Shown one piece after another: positions 1 through 9,265 of a stretch of DNA of 64,000 nucleotides. Position numbers and translations under genes: made by a program. Position 1 is the stretch's first letter, and every line of letters begins with the position of its first letter. Origin of the DNA: Candidatus Poribacteria bacterium. GTDB taxonomy: Bacteria; Poribacteria; WGA-4E; GCA-2687025. The notes under the pieces were generated by a model, which saw nothing but the letters and a program-made list of their open reading frames with translations, was not told the DNA's origin and did not search any database. The stretch covers positions 1 to 64,000 of the forward strand of contig JABGQA010000077.1 in the NCBI GenBank assembly GCA_018644665.1, given 5' to 3'.

Positions 1-312
1 TGGCACATCGCACTGGACCACCTCTACCGGGGCGATGAGGTGCGGGATCAGTCGGCCGGTTAGGCGGATGATGCCACCGTCGTCCTCGCGGTCGAACACC
101 GTCAGGCCGCCGTAGTTCTCAAACAGGCGGACTTCATAGTCACACGGGTCCAGGTTGTCGTTGGTGACCTCGATCTTCAGGGTCGCGCCCGTGCTCGGCG
201 TCGGCTGAGGCGGCTCTACCGACATGAGCATCTGGACGGCGTGGGCGCTCCCAGGCGCCCATGCGGCAACGGCCAGGATCGCTGTCAGCAGTGCGGCGCG
301 CGTCGTCGGCAT
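1..312 (-). CDS. Secreted protein with signal peptide, C-terminus cut by window edge
   Basis: A reading frame of 104 codons without a stop runs off the left edge. It starts at ATG 312-310, preceded by a GGAGGA ribosome site about 5 bases upstream. The first 25 residues (MPTTRAALLTAILAVAAWAP, then GSAHA) form a clear Sec signal peptide with an A-x-A-type cleavage site. The mature part contains PTPSTGATLKIEVTNDN and then VRLFENYGGLTVFDRED, which looks like an immunoglobulin-like or DUF11-type beta-sandwich adhesion module. That reading is inferred from composition and not a recognised family. Only the N-terminal third or half may be visible. Confidence 0.7.
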   Translation of the reverse strand, partial: MPTTRAALLTAILAVAAWAPGSAHAVQMLMSVEPPQPTPSTGATLKIEVTNDNLDPCDYEVRLFENYGGLTVFDREDDGGIIRLTGRLIPHLIAPVEVVQCDVP

Positions 313-459
313 GCGGTTCCTCCAGACGAACGGTGGTGACCCCGGGCTCCGACCGGATGGAACGGCGCGAGATGTGCGCCAGGTTACGGTCCACGGCGCG
401 GCCCTGCTACGATCGTTGGTAACGCGCGCCGCCCGCCTTCACCACATGGGAAGCACGCT

Positions 460-975
460 ATGGAGCCGACGCACATCCTCATCGCTCTGTTCGCCCTGGT
501 CCTGCTGCTACAGACGCGGCGCGCCATCGCCGAGCGCCGCTCGCCCGCCGGAGAGGCCGACACGATCCAGTGTCAGAGGCTCGTGATCGTGGATGCCGAG
601 GGCGGCAGACGGGCAGAGATCGGCGCCGCGTCGCATGGCGGCGAGCTTTCGATATGGGGCGACGACGGCGAGTTGCGCGCCAAAGTAGCGGTGGGTGACT
701 ACGGCGGGGCGGTCACGCTGTACAGCAGCGACGGCAAACCCAGGCTTGAACTCGCCGTGTCGCCCGACGGCGGCTCGGTGAGCGTGCGCGGCACGAACGA
801 GCGCGCACAGATCGGCCTCGGGGCCACAACGGGCGGCGGCATGGTCGCCGTCCGCGACCGACGCGGCGGGTTGCGCGCGGGCATGGGCGTAGCGCAAGAA
901 CACGGCGTAGTCTTCGTCCGGGACGCCAACGGGGACGTACTGGACGGCATACCGGACTCGGACCCGGGGCTCTAG
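460..975 (+). CDS. Membrane-anchored short-repeat beta protein of unknown function
   Basis: 171 residues. Residues about 5-18 (HILIALFALVLLLQ) form one N-terminal hydrophobic segment, so the rest is probably outside the membrane. From residue about 40 to the C-terminus there are about four or five imperfect repeats of 24-28 residues. Their shared pattern is D..G..RA.IG....GG.....D, seen as DAEGGRRAEIG, DDGELRAKVAV, SDGKPRLELAV, TNERAQIGLG and RRGGLRAGMGV. Gly every few residues and alternating hydrophobics suggest a beta-helix or beta-roll. The gene is convergent with the gamma-glutamyltransferase gene and overlaps its stop by 4 bases. No family is recognised. Confidence 0.7.
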   Translation: MEPTHILIALFALVLLLQTRRAIAERRSPAGEADTIQCQRLVIVDAEGGRRAEIGAASHGGELSIWGDDGELRAKVAVGDYGGAVTLYSSDGKPRLELAVSPDGGSVSVRGTNERAQIGLGATTGGGMVAVRDRRGGLRAGMGVAQEHGVVFVRDANGDVLDGIPDSDPGL

Positions 976-2546
976 TCGATCGCTCCCGCGTGACGTCCCG
1001 CGCGATGATCGCCGGCGGCGCGCATCGTGCCGTCCGCGTCCAGCCAGATCATCACCGGGTTCGCGATGGCTCCGTCCGTCACGCGCACGGCATGTCCGCG
1101 GTTTTCGAGGTCGGCCTTGACGGCTCCGTCGATGCCGACGTGCAGAGCCAGGTCCTGCAGCCGCGTGATCGCGTCGCTTCGGTCGGGCGCCGGGCTGAAC
1201 GAGTTCTCGTGATGCGACGTGCTGAACCGCGACATCGTGACCGCCTCGGCGGGAGGCATGTCGAACTCCACGACGTTCAGCAGGACGTTGAGCGTTGTCT
1301 GGTCCTGCAAGTCGCCACCGGCCACGCTGATCGCCCCGACCGGCTTCCCGTCCCGGAGAATCAGCGTCGGCGTCAGCGTGATGCGCGGGCGCTTGCGCGC
1401 TTCGATATGGTTCGGGTGGTCGCGGTTGGTGTTCATGCAGCGAAGCCTGTTGCCCTGCGCGACCCCCGTGACGCCGCCTCCCGCCGGAGCGTTGCAGCTA
1501 GGCGTGGCGGAGACGACGTTGCCCCAGCGATCCGCGACGCAGCATGTCGTCGTGCCTTCGCCCCACGGCTCGTCCGGGCCAGCGGCCTTCACCGCCTTCA
1601 TTGCGTACGGATCGCCGGGTCGCCGTTCGGCCGAGGCCGTCGCCATGTCGATGAGTGGGCGGCGTATCGCCGCGTACTCGTCCGACAGCAACGCGTCCAT
1701 CGGAACGGCGCCGAATTCCGGGTCGGTGTAGTACTCGTCGCGGTCGGCGAACGCGAGCTTCAGAGCTTCCGCCGTGAGGTGGATGGTGTCCGCCGACAGG
1801 TGACCCATGCTTCTGAGGTCGAACCCCTCCATCAGCCTCAGCGCCTGCAGGAGTGACGGCCCCTGTGTCCACGGGCCGCACTTGCACACCGTGTAGCCGC
1901 GGTATTCGACCGACACCGGGTCTTCGATGCGCGTCGTGTGTAGGTCGAGGTCGGCCTTGCGCAGGAAGCTCCCGCCCTCGATATACCAGGCTTCTAGGTC
2001 GTCAGCGACATCGCCCCGATAGAAGCGATCGTAGGCGGCCTGGATACCGTCCTCACGCGACCCAGAGGATGACGCCTCGGCGTCCACGAGCCCTCCCAAC
2101 GTAGCGGCGAGGAGCGGGTACCAGTCCCTCTCAGCAGTCTCCAGCAGGTGCAAGGCCGGCTGCACGACGTTTCCGAACGACATCGTGCCGTACATGCGCA
2201 ACGCGTCCAGGCATAGGGCCACGGCGCCGGGAACGGGCGCGGCCTTGATGTGCCCGCCGGATGGGATGCCGTTTTCGTAGTACCACGCGATCGCGTCCGG
2301 GTCCGAGGGAGCGCCGCCCAGGCCGTTCAGCACCTTCACCTCGCCCGCTTGGGCGTCGTAGATCATGAAGGGGATTTCGCCGCCGATGGCGAACAAGCCA
2401 TAGTCGGTGATGCTCAGCGCGAGGATCGTCGCGACCGCGGCGTCGGCAGCGTTCCCTCCGGCTTCGAGGATGCTGATGCCCGCGTCCACCGACTCCTGTT
2501 TCCCCGCCGCCACCGCGCCGCCCTTGCCCGCTGCTTGCCAGCCCAT
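972..2546 (-). CDS. ggt: Gamma-glutamyltransferase family protein
   Basis: 524 residues, Ntn-hydrolase of the gamma-glutamyltranspeptidase family, which cleaves glutathione or other gamma-glutamyl compounds or transfers the glutamyl group. Family features in order: GGNAADAAVATILAL near residue 30; VPGAVALCLDAL near 110; ALKLAFADRDEYYTDP near 260; the autoprocessing region GEGTTTCCVADRWGNVVSAT near 335, where a Thr of the TTT run would be the catalytic nucleophile; and KRPRITLTPTLILRDGKP followed by AGGD. I chose the ATG at 2546 because GTGAGGA lies 7 bases upstream. A GTG 16 codons earlier (2594) has no ribosome site. No signal peptide is visible, unlike many periplasmic GGTs, so it may be cytoplasmic. 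The neighbouring gene upstream on the same strand encodes a polytopic membrane protein. Confidence 0.88.
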   Translation of the reverse strand: MGWQAAGKGGAVAAGKQESVDAGISILEAGGNAADAAVATILALSITDYGLFAIGGEIPFMIYDAQAGEVKVLNGLGGAPSDPDAIAWYYENGIPSGGHIKAAPVPGAVALCLDALRMYGTMSFGNVVQPALHLLETAERDWYPLLAATLGGLVDAEASSSGSREDGIQAAYDRFYRGDVADDLEAWYIEGGSFLRKADLDLHTTRIEDPVSVEYRGYTVCKCGPWTQGPSLLQALRLMEGFDLRSMGHLSADTIHLTAEALKLAFADRDEYYTDPEFGAVPMDALLSDEYAAIRRPLIDMATASAERRPGDPYAMKAVKAAGPDEPWGEGTTTCCVADRWGNVVSATPSCNAPAGGGVTGVAQGNRLRCMNTNRDHPNHIEARKRPRITLTPTLILRDGKPVGAISVAGGDLQDQTTLNVLLNVVEFDMPPAEAVTMSRFSTSHHENSFSPAPDRSDAITRLQDLALHVGIDGAVKADLENRGHAVRVTDGAIANPVMIWLDADGTMRAAGDHRAGRHAGAID

Positions 2547-2732
2547 GCTGTTGTCCTCACCCGTGTCCAGGTCGTCCTCCCTCGGCGCCGGCACTGTGAC
2601 ACGCGCCGTCGTCGAGTGTCAAAGGCGAGGGCTTTCTGCTCTCCTCGGCTGATGCTGGCGTCGCCTGCGATCTCGCGCGCCGTTGCGGCCAACTCTGAGG
2701 ACGCGATGCGCGGCCCGCGGCTACGTCTCCGC

Positions 2733-4625
2733 CTACCACAGCCGGAACCCGATCCCGACCATGGTCCACGTCCCGCCCACGAACACATCTCCCATGAGCA
2801 GGCCTAGGAAGTACGCCGTCGCCCGTCTGAAGCCCTGAATGCCGCTGTGCTTCAGGATGACCAGCTTCACTGCCCATATGATGAAGAAGGAACCCCAGCC
2901 CCACGTCATCTGCCAGCTTCCCGAGATCGCGTAGCCTAGAGGATGGAAGGGCCACCACACGAACCGCGTACGGGCGACCATGAGCGCCAGCGTCGCCACG
3001 AAGCCGACGAGCGAGAACGAAATCGCGGGAACGTCCGTCCCAACACGCTGGGATGTCCACCGCTGGAACCGCGCCCACGCCTCGTATCCGAACCACCGGT
3101 TGACGGGCGCCGCGTTGTCGATGCCGACCTCGTAGCTCTGGTGCAGCATCGCCCAGAACGCGAACACGCCCGACAGCGCGCTCCCGACCAGCAACGCGAT
3201 GATGAACCCGCGCCGCTGGGCGTTCACGCGCTCGGCTAGCTTCAGACCTTCGAGTTGATGTGGCACGGCGTTGGACCGGTACGCCCGGTCGATGCTCCAC
3301 ATCTGCGTCAGGCCGATGAGCGACGTGTGCGACAGCCGCGCGCTCCCCAGCGCGTTCACGAGGATCGTGCTCGGGCCGCCAAAGTGGAGGTCGTGCAGTG
3401 GCGTCCCGATCTCCGCGCGCATGCGGCCGATGGCGATCTGGATCACGTAGAACAGCCCGAAGAACGCCGCTGCGACCCATGCGCCCATCCCGAGATACAT
3501 CCCGAACAGCACAAGCCCGGCGAACCCGAGCGCCACCGCCGCGGCGGCCACGCGATACTCCGCCGCCTCGGGCTCGCCCCTCGCGCTGAGCAACATCGTC
3601 CCGACACGCCGAAGATGCTTACGCGTCAGCCATAGAGCGATCACGCCGAGCGCCAGGTACCCGCCGGACGACTGCTCGTACGAATACGGGAAGCCCGGCA
3701 GCGCGCGTATCCCCATCACCCGTCCCAGCACCATCTGCGACTTGAACGCCAGCAGGAAGAACCAGCACGAGAAGAGGATATCCAGCGGCACGAAGTAACC
3801 GATGCCGATGTAGTTCGGGATGATGTTGAACGGCAGCCACCCAACAGCGTTCCATGGGTTCTCAGTGAAGAAGCTGCCGAAGTCGTGGCTGAGCGGAATC
3901 CGCGGGAACGATGGGGATATCCGGTTGACGTTGTTGACGGAGCGGAGGAGCGCCGTCGTCGCGAATCCGGCCCATAGGACGGGGTCCGTCATGAACGCCC
4001 GAGTCGGCGACGCGAGATGCAGGGGCAGTTGGATCACCGGATAGCTTAGCCGGTCGACCTCGGTCCACTGCTTCCGCACGAGCACGTTGATGCCCAGCGC
4101 CACGATCAGCAGCACGGCGATGAAGCCGGTCCAGTTCAGGACGGGCAGGAGCCACGCGCGCAGGTGCTCGGCGTGGAGCAGCGATGACTCGCCCTGGAAG
4201 TACGGCGCGAGCGCGAGCCTGTCCGTGACTGTGGCGCCGTTGGGGAGGAAGGGAAGCAGCGTTTCCGCCCAGTCATTCTCCGGGGACGCATGCCACAGCG
4301 GATACGCGATGAGCGGCACGAGTATCTGGATGAGGTCGTGGCCCGCGACCGCGGCGGCGATGTTGAACATCGCGAAGATTGCAAGCAGTTCAGCGCGGCT
4401 CAGCGCCAAGGCTGGCCGCCAACGGCGCGCGAGACGCGACAGCAGAACGAGCGCCGTCATGTTGTACACGGACGTCCAGATGAGCGACGCGGTGCTGCCG
4501 CCCCCGCCTTTGTACACGATCGCTTCTATGCGTGAGATCCAGTAGGAGTGGATCGGCATAAGCAACGCGCCCAGAACGATGGCGCGCGCGCGAACGCGTT
4601 CAGGCGGTGTCCGCTTTCCCCGCAT
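2733..4625 (-). CDS. Large polytopic membrane protein, DUF6785/DUF6784-like
   Basis: About 630 residues with 12 or more hydrophobic segments, for example ARAIVLGALLMPIHSYW at the start, LLPVLNWTGFIAVLLIVALG, FVPLDILFSCWFFLLAF, AAAAVALGFAGLVLFGMYLG and GFIIALLVGSALSGVFAFWA. Conserved-looking polar stretches include RKQWTEVDRLSYPVIQLP, RIPLSHDFGSFF and RAEIGTPLHDLHFGGPS. It resembles the large uncharacterised integral membrane family DUF6785, which I associate with Poribacteria, Planctomycetes and Lentisphaerae. No transport substrate is known. ATG 4625 has GGAG close upstream; a GTG at 4670 would add 15 residues without a better ribosome site. Confidence 0.75.
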   Translation of the reverse strand: MRGKRTPPERVRARAIVLGALLMPIHSYWISRIEAIVYKGGGGSTASLIWTSVYNMTALVLLSRLARRWRPALALSRAELLAIFAMFNIAAAVAGHDLIQILVPLIAYPLWHASPENDWAETLLPFLPNGATVTDRLALAPYFQGESSLLHAEHLRAWLLPVLNWTGFIAVLLIVALGINVLVRKQWTEVDRLSYPVIQLPLHLASPTRAFMTDPVLWAGFATTALLRSVNNVNRISPSFPRIPLSHDFGSFFTENPWNAVGWLPFNIIPNYIGIGYFVPLDILFSCWFFLLAFKSQMVLGRVMGIRALPGFPYSYEQSSGGYLALGVIALWLTRKHLRRVGTMLLSARGEPEAAEYRVAAAAVALGFAGLVLFGMYLGMGAWVAAAFFGLFYVIQIAIGRMRAEIGTPLHDLHFGGPSTILVNALGSARLSHTSLIGLTQMWSIDRAYRSNAVPHQLEGLKLAERVNAQRRGFIIALLVGSALSGVFAFWAMLHQSYEVGIDNAAPVNRWFGYEAWARFQRWTSQRVGTDVPAISFSLVGFVATLALMVARTRFVWWPFHPLGYAISGSWQMTWGWGSFFIIWAVKLVILKHSGIQGFRRATAYFLGLLMGDVFVGGTWTMVGIGFRLW

Positions 4626-4820
4626 TCGGCTCCACAGGAGAGAGGTCGGTCGGCTGATCGGAAACGTCACGACGCGTGCGCTTATCCTGACAACAACCCG
4701 TCGGGCGTGTCAATCGAGCGGGCCGTCGAGACCGTGGAGCTTGCCTGCGGACGTGAGGAGAGCCCCGCCAAGGCGAGGCCCTCTCAGGATCTGTGCGACT
4801 GCGGCGGACGATGCGAGAAG

Positions 4821-5069
4821 TCACTTCTTGCGGCCGACGTCCATTCTGTAGCCGACGACGAGACCGATGATCTCCGTCACCACGAAGGCGGCGGCGAACG
4901 CGGGCCAGAAGTTCGGGTGAACGAACCGGTCCAGCATATTCGGCGCGCCGCCGATGGCGATCGAGCCGACGAGTATGCCCGCGGCAGATGCTGGAATGAT
5001 GCTCAGCACGGCGGCGGTCACCAGGCTGGCCATCGGGGCGGATTTCTGGGTCTGGGGTCGTGTAGCCAT
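4821..5069 (-). CDS. Small two-helix membrane protein
   Basis: 82 residues, starting at ATG 5069 with AAGGAG 7 bases upstream. After a polar N-terminus (MATRPQTQKSAP) there are two hydrophobic segments, roughly residues 15-38 (SLVTAAVLSIIPASAAGILV) and 52-72 (FWPAFAAAFVVTEIIGLVVG), and a basic tail GRKK. The length and topology suggest a small accessory membrane protein. No family is recognised. It is transcribed in the same direction as the downstream DUF6785-like gene, about 195 bases away. Confidence 0.65.
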   Translation of the reverse strand: MATRPQTQKSAPMASLVTAAVLSIIPASAAGILVGSIAIGGAPNMLDRFVHPNFWPAFAAAFVVTEIIGLVVGYRMDVGRKK

Positions 5070-5496
5070 GCTGTGGCTCCTTCCAGATATCCGGCAATGT
5101 GTCATTTGCTCAAGTAATAGCCCGCTTTGCGTGCGTCGTAAGGCCGACACCTTGCGACGCACGACTTGCGTGGCCGGGTGCGCACAGGACATGCCCTGTC
5201 GTGCTCACGCGGCACCGACATCCCAACATAAGACGGCATAAGGGGCGCTCTCTTCCGGCCATAGACGTTCCCACACCGGCCGACGCCGGCATCTCCCGCG
5301 CCGCTCATGGAACCCATACTCATAGCAATTCAACGAGTACACGCCCGATTGGGTTTGCAGGCCCGTACCGACAAAGGGCCTAACCCGACGCGCCCGGTCG
5401 CGGTCCTTCCCCGAGTCGTCGCCGGCCGGTTCTCTCGATGGCCCTTGCGCACGGCATATATACAATCTATCCATTGAATACTATCGCACTCCCTCG
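5070..5496. other. Intergenic region between divergent genes
   Basis: 427 bases without a convincing gene. The last 60 bases are unusually AT-rich for this window (tatatacaatctatccattg) and probably hold the promoter of the heme operon. The rest is featureless. Confidence 0.5.
5445..5473 (+). promoter_or_regulatory. Candidate sigma-70 promoter for the multiheme operon
   Basis: TTGCGC, a 17-base spacer, then TATCCA, within the most AT-rich stretch of the neighbourhood. The inferred start of transcription is about 17 bases before the ATG at 5497. The -35 and -10 matches are partial. Confidence 0.4.
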
Positions 5497-6456
5497 ATGG
5501 GCCGCTGCATGTCTTCCGATAGGCCGAACACCGTTCGACACGCGCGCCGCTGGCCGCACGTCACGCGCGTCGTGGCCCTGTTCGCGCTTGTGGCCACGCC
5601 GCAGCTAATCGCCGCTCTGGAGCCCAACGCCGAATGCCTGCGTTGCCACGGCATGGCCACCCTGGGGTATCAGGACCCGGCAACCGGAGTGGTGGCATCG
5701 CTGCACGTCGATATCGGCGCGTACACGACGTCCAACCATGCGGAATTGGGTTGCGTAGCCTGCCACACGGCGGATTACAGCGACTTTCCGCACTCCGACA
5801 CCGTCCGCGACGAGGACCTGCGATGCCTCGACTGCCATGACGACGACGAACGCCTGGAGCGATTCCGGCTCGACGAAATCGGGGAGTCGTTCGCGCGTAG
5901 CGTCCACGCGAGTAGACACGCGGGCGCCTTCACGTGTTTCGACTGCCACGACCCGCACGCATTCGACGTCGCGCGTGACCTTGGCGAGGTCGCGGATGTC
6001 GTTCGCGACTCGAACGCCATCTGCCTGAACTGCCACCAATCCGGGGCATCGGCTGGTCTCGCCGCGCTCGCGCCAACGGCGTTGGACGTGGCGCACGCGT
6101 GGCTACCGAACGCGGAACTGCATGGCGACCATGTCCGCTGCCTGGACTGCCATACCCCTGATGACCCGGCGTCTTCTCACGAGATACTCGCGGCCGAGGA
6201 CGCGCGGCGTTCCTGCGTGGACTGCCACACGGCGGGTTCCGTCCTCCTGACGAAGCTGTACCGGCATCGGGTTCGCGACGGCCGCACGCGCGCCGGTTTC
6301 ATCAACGCCGCCGTCTTCAACGACGCGTACATCATCGGGATGACCAGGAACGTCGCGCTGGACCGTGTGAGCGTGGGCGCCTTCGTCGCGGTCTTGGTCG
6401 CCATCGCCGCGCACGCTGTCGGGCGGTCGAGAGCAGCCGGGAAGGCGGGACGATGA
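5497..6456 (+). CDS. Heptaheme c-type cytochrome with C-terminal membrane anchor
   Basis: 319 residues. The signal peptide is TRVVALFALVATPQLIAA (about residues 23-40). Seven CxxCH heme-binding motifs lie near residues 47 (CLRCH), 86 (CVACH), 110 (CLDCH), 147 (CFDCH), 176 (CLNCH), 215 (CLDCH) and 240 (CVDCH). A single C-terminal hydrophobic helix (VGAFVAVLVAIAAHAV, about 288-303) should tether the heme domain outside the cytoplasmic membrane. The gene overlaps the following cytochrome b gene by 4 bases (ATGA), so the two are probably translationally coupled. The protein is presumably an electron conduit between cytochrome b and the octaheme protein. No exact family is recognised. Start: ATG 5497, with another at 5509; neither has a strong ribosome site. 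Confidence 0.82.
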   Translation: MGRCMSSDRPNTVRHARRWPHVTRVVALFALVATPQLIAALEPNAECLRCHGMATLGYQDPATGVVASLHVDIGAYTTSNHAELGCVACHTADYSDFPHSDTVRDEDLRCLDCHDDDERLERFRLDEIGESFARSVHASRHAGAFTCFDCHDPHAFDVARDLGEVADVVRDSNAICLNCHQSGASAGLAALAPTALDVAHAWLPNAELHGDHVRCLDCHTPDDPASSHEILAAEDARRSCVDCHTAGSVLLTKLYRHRVRDGRTRAGFINAAVFNDAYIIGMTRNVALDRVSVGAFVAVLVAIAAHAVGRSRAAGKAGR

Positions 6457-7085
6457 ACGAACGCATGTACCTCTACCCAGTCTGGATCCGTGTGTGGCAC
6501 TGGTCGAACGCGGCTCTGTTCCTGCTGCTCATCCTGTCGGGCGTCAGTTTGCACTACGCCGATCCGTCGTTCCCCTGGATTCCGTTCCGCGTCGCGCGCT
6601 CGCTGCACAACGTGGCAGGCATCGTGCTGGCGGCTCTCTACGCCGCCTTCATCGTAGGGAACGTCGTGACGGGCGGCTGGCGCCAGTACGCGCCGGACCT
6701 AGAGGGTCTTGCACGCCGAATGCGTCGGCAGGCGGCCTACTACCTCAGGGGCGTGTTTCGGGGCGAAGAGCATCCGTTCGATGTGACGCCAGCGCGGCGG
6801 TACAACCCGCTTCAGCAAGTCACGTACCTCGGCGTGATGTACGTCGCCGTCCCTCTTCTTGTCGTCACAGGACTGCTGCTTCTGTTCCCAGAGGTCGCGC
6901 CCGAGCGCGTGCTAGGCGCGGGCGGCGTGTGGCCTGTCGCCGTCGCGCACTCCGTCGTCGCCTTCCTCCTGACGCTCTTTTTTATCGGGCACGTGTATCT
7001 CGCGACCATGGGCGCGTCGGTCCTCTCCGGCGTGCGCAGCATGATCACCGGATGGCATGAGCCGCACGAAGGACACGAACAATGA
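6453..7085 (+). CDS. Di-heme cytochrome b (b561/thiosulfate reductase cytochrome b type)
   Basis: 210 residues with four transmembrane helices, typical of prokaryotic cytochrome b561 / hydrogenase- and thiosulfate-reductase-type b subunits that exchange electrons with the quinone pool. Candidate heme-ligating histidines are in RVWHWSNAALF (helix 1), RSLHNVAGIVL (helix 2) and VAHSVVAF or FIGHVYLATMG (helix 4). A cytoplasmic or periplasmic loop of about 50 residues joins helices 2 and 3. The gene overlaps by 4 bases at both ends with the heptaheme and octaheme cytochrome genes. That arrangement strongly implies one membrane-bound electron-transfer complex. Confidence 0.85.
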   Translation: MNERMYLYPVWIRVWHWSNAALFLLLILSGVSLHYADPSFPWIPFRVARSLHNVAGIVLAALYAAFIVGNVVTGGWRQYAPDLEGLARRMRRQAAYYLRGVFRGEEHPFDVTPARRYNPLQQVTYLGVMYVAVPLLVVTGLLLLFPEVAPERVLGAGGVWPVAVAHSVVAFLLTLFFIGHVYLATMGASVLSGVRSMITGWHEPHEGHEQ

Positions 7086-9265
7086 GAGAACGTCTGCTCG
7101 GAGTGGCCAGAACCGTCCTCGGCAGACGGACGGCTAGGATAGGCATCGCTGTCGTCGCGGCCGTTGCGCTGGGCGCCGGCTTCTACACAGTCGGCTATCC
7201 GAAGTTCTTCGAGGCGTATACAGGCGTGAAGAACGCGCCACTCACCTACGATTCGAGCGTCACCGTGAGTGAGGGGGAGTTCGAGGCCTTGGCGGATAGG
7301 CTCACGTACGACACGCGGTTGGCCGCGGCGAGCCGTGTCACGTCGGACGAACAGAGCGAGTTCACGCGCAAGGTGAAGACCGACATCCTGATGAAGACGC
7401 CCTCGTTCCGCCGCGCATCGGACCTCAGACACATCGGATACTTCCGTGACGCGGGCGTCCGCACATACGAAGGGCCGGAAACCTGCCTGGAGTGCCACGC
7501 GACGATGACCGTCCACACCTACGAGGGTGAGACGAAGGAGGTGGATACGCTGGAGGACGTGCTGGGCACCGTCCACTACAAGTTCCAGCGAATGGAGCCC
7601 GGGTTCACGACCTACGGTTACGACGGCCGCGAGGTGAACGGCGAGGGCACGCGCCCGATACCCGTGGGCAAGATCGACCGCGCGTGCGGCATCCCTGGGA
7701 GCTTCTCGTGGACAGGATGGGCGGAACTCATCGAGACGAAGCCCGAGAGCGCGCACGGCGAGACGGTCGTGCGTAGTGAGGGCTGCGGACAGTGCCACAT
7801 AGGGGGTGGCTACCATCCCGCGACCGAGAAGATGATGCCGGTCGGGGACGTGCCGGCCGCAGCCAAGGACGGCGTCGACTGCCTGATATGCCATTCGCAG
7901 GCGTACGACATGAACTACCGATACGTGATAGAGGACGAGGTAGGGACGCGCTGGAATCAGGACCGCTCAATGAAGGCCGCGATGGCGGTAACGCTGCCGG
8001 GCAACGACAACTGTCTCCTGTGCCATCAGCACAACATGGGCGGAGACGCCTACGAGCACAACCAGGCATCCGAAGCGCTGGGGTTCGAGAACCAACGCCT
8101 TCTGCACGCGGGAGCGAAGCGCGCGAACCCGTTCAGCCCGGAGGCGGACGTGCATTCGGCCGCCGGCCTGCAATGCACGGACTGTCACACGCCCGTCGGC
8201 CACAAGATCCCACGCGGGACGAAGGGCACGGACCTCGTCGCAAACGACCTCCCAGGCGTCGAGGTGGCGTGCGAGAACTGCCACACCACGGCCCCGCACA
8301 CCGAGGGACCGCAACGCGTGATGCTGAACGGCCACGTCGCCCGACTCGCGTGCGAGACGTGCCACATCAAGGAGTTGGAGCCGCTGAACGTCGTCCTAAG
8401 AGACTGGACCAAGCCGGTCTGGAATGCTGAGGAGGGCGTGTACACGCCCACGGATGTCCTGCGCAGTGGCGAAGTAGGCGAGGGCGTCGACTTCTTCTGG
8501 TTCAACGGCGCCGGCACGTTCCTCGCGAACGCGCTCGGCACGAACCCGGTGAACCCCGACGAATACAATCCCCTGATGCGCCAGCTCGTTTCGCTAGACG
8601 CAGACGCCATGCGTGAGGCGCTCAAGCCCGCGTTGGACGAGATGGCGAAGAGCCACGAGTTCGATCCCGACGCGTATATCCGCGAACTGACGGACACGTT
8701 GAGCGCGCTGCAGTCGCACTTCGTCGAGAAGCGCGCGCGGGTCATCGAAGAGAAGCTGCGTCCTCTCATGACGATGGGCGAGAGCAAGATATACCCGTTC
8801 AAGCTGTTCAACGCGCGCATGTACGAACACATGGCCAACGAAGGCCCGTTCGGGGCAATGATCCTCCCGTTCGACTACGCGACCTACTACGAGACGGGCA
8901 TCCCAACGGATGCTGTCAAAGAGGCGGTGAAGAATCCCATCGTACGCCGTATGTACGAGTTGCCGTTCAAGGCGTACATGATGGACGAATTCATGGCGTA
9001 CTTCGGCGTGGACGGATGGAAGACCGATTACCCGCTACAGGATGGCGAGTTGGTGGACGTCGAGCCGCACTGGATGCGTCAGACGGCCACGCTCATGGTC
9101 AACCACGGCATACAACGAGACGGTCGCCAATGCGCCGAGTGCCACGCGTCGGACGGTGTGATGGACTTCGACGCGCTCGGTTATCCCCCAGCGCGCGTCG
9201 CGGATCTGGAGCATCTGCCCGAGCTTACCACTATGGTGGAGCAGGGCCTGGCATACCGGCCGTAG
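7082..9265 (+). CDS. Octaheme c-type cytochrome, tetrathionate-reductase-family-like
   Basis: 727 residues. The N-terminal membrane anchor or signal is IGIAVVAAVALGAGFYTVGY (20-39). There are eight CxxCH motifs: CLECH 135, CGQCH 235, CLICH 267, CLLCH 311, CTDCH 365, CENCH 397, CETCH 424 and, after a gap of about 255 residues, CAECH 684. The order of the central motifs (CGQCHIGGGYHP, DGVDCLICH, LLCHQHNMGGDAYEHN, ADVHSAAGLQCTDCH, LNGHVARLACETCH) resembles octaheme tetrathionate reductase-like cytochromes. It is longer than that family, with an extra mainly helical region about 500-680. It is the likely catalytic or terminal subunit of the operon. The substrate (a sulfur or nitrogen compound) cannot be read from sequence. 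GTG/ATGA coupling to the cytochrome b gene is seen at 7082. Confidence 0.82.
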   Translation: MRERLLGVARTVLGRRTARIGIAVVAAVALGAGFYTVGYPKFFEAYTGVKNAPLTYDSSVTVSEGEFEALADRLTYDTRLAAASRVTSDEQSEFTRKVKTDILMKTPSFRRASDLRHIGYFRDAGVRTYEGPETCLECHATMTVHTYEGETKEVDTLEDVLGTVHYKFQRMEPGFTTYGYDGREVNGEGTRPIPVGKIDRACGIPGSFSWTGWAELIETKPESAHGETVVRSEGCGQCHIGGGYHPATEKMMPVGDVPAAAKDGVDCLICHSQAYDMNYRYVIEDEVGTRWNQDRSMKAAMAVTLPGNDNCLLCHQHNMGGDAYEHNQASEALGFENQRLLHAGAKRANPFSPEADVHSAAGLQCTDCHTPVGHKIPRGTKGTDLVANDLPGVEVACENCHTTAPHTEGPQRVMLNGHVARLACETCHIKELEPLNVVLRDWTKPVWNAEEGVYTPTDVLRSGEVGEGVDFFWFNGAGTFLANALGTNPVNPDEYNPLMRQLVSLDADAMREALKPALDEMAKSHEFDPDAYIRELTDTLSALQSHFVEKRARVIEEKLRPLMTMGESKIYPFKLFNARMYEHMANEGPFGAMILPFDYATYYETGIPTDAVKEAVKNPIVRRMYELPFKAYMMDEFMAYFGVDGWKTDYPLQDGELVDVEPHWMRQTATLMVNHGIQRDGRQCAECHASDGVMDFDALGYPPARVADLEHLPELTTMVEQGLAYRP

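Noticed and set aside
2547..2594. GTG at 2594 as start of the gamma-glutamyltransferase
   Set aside because: No ribosome site there, whereas the ATG at 2546 has GTGAGGA at good spacing and fits the family start.
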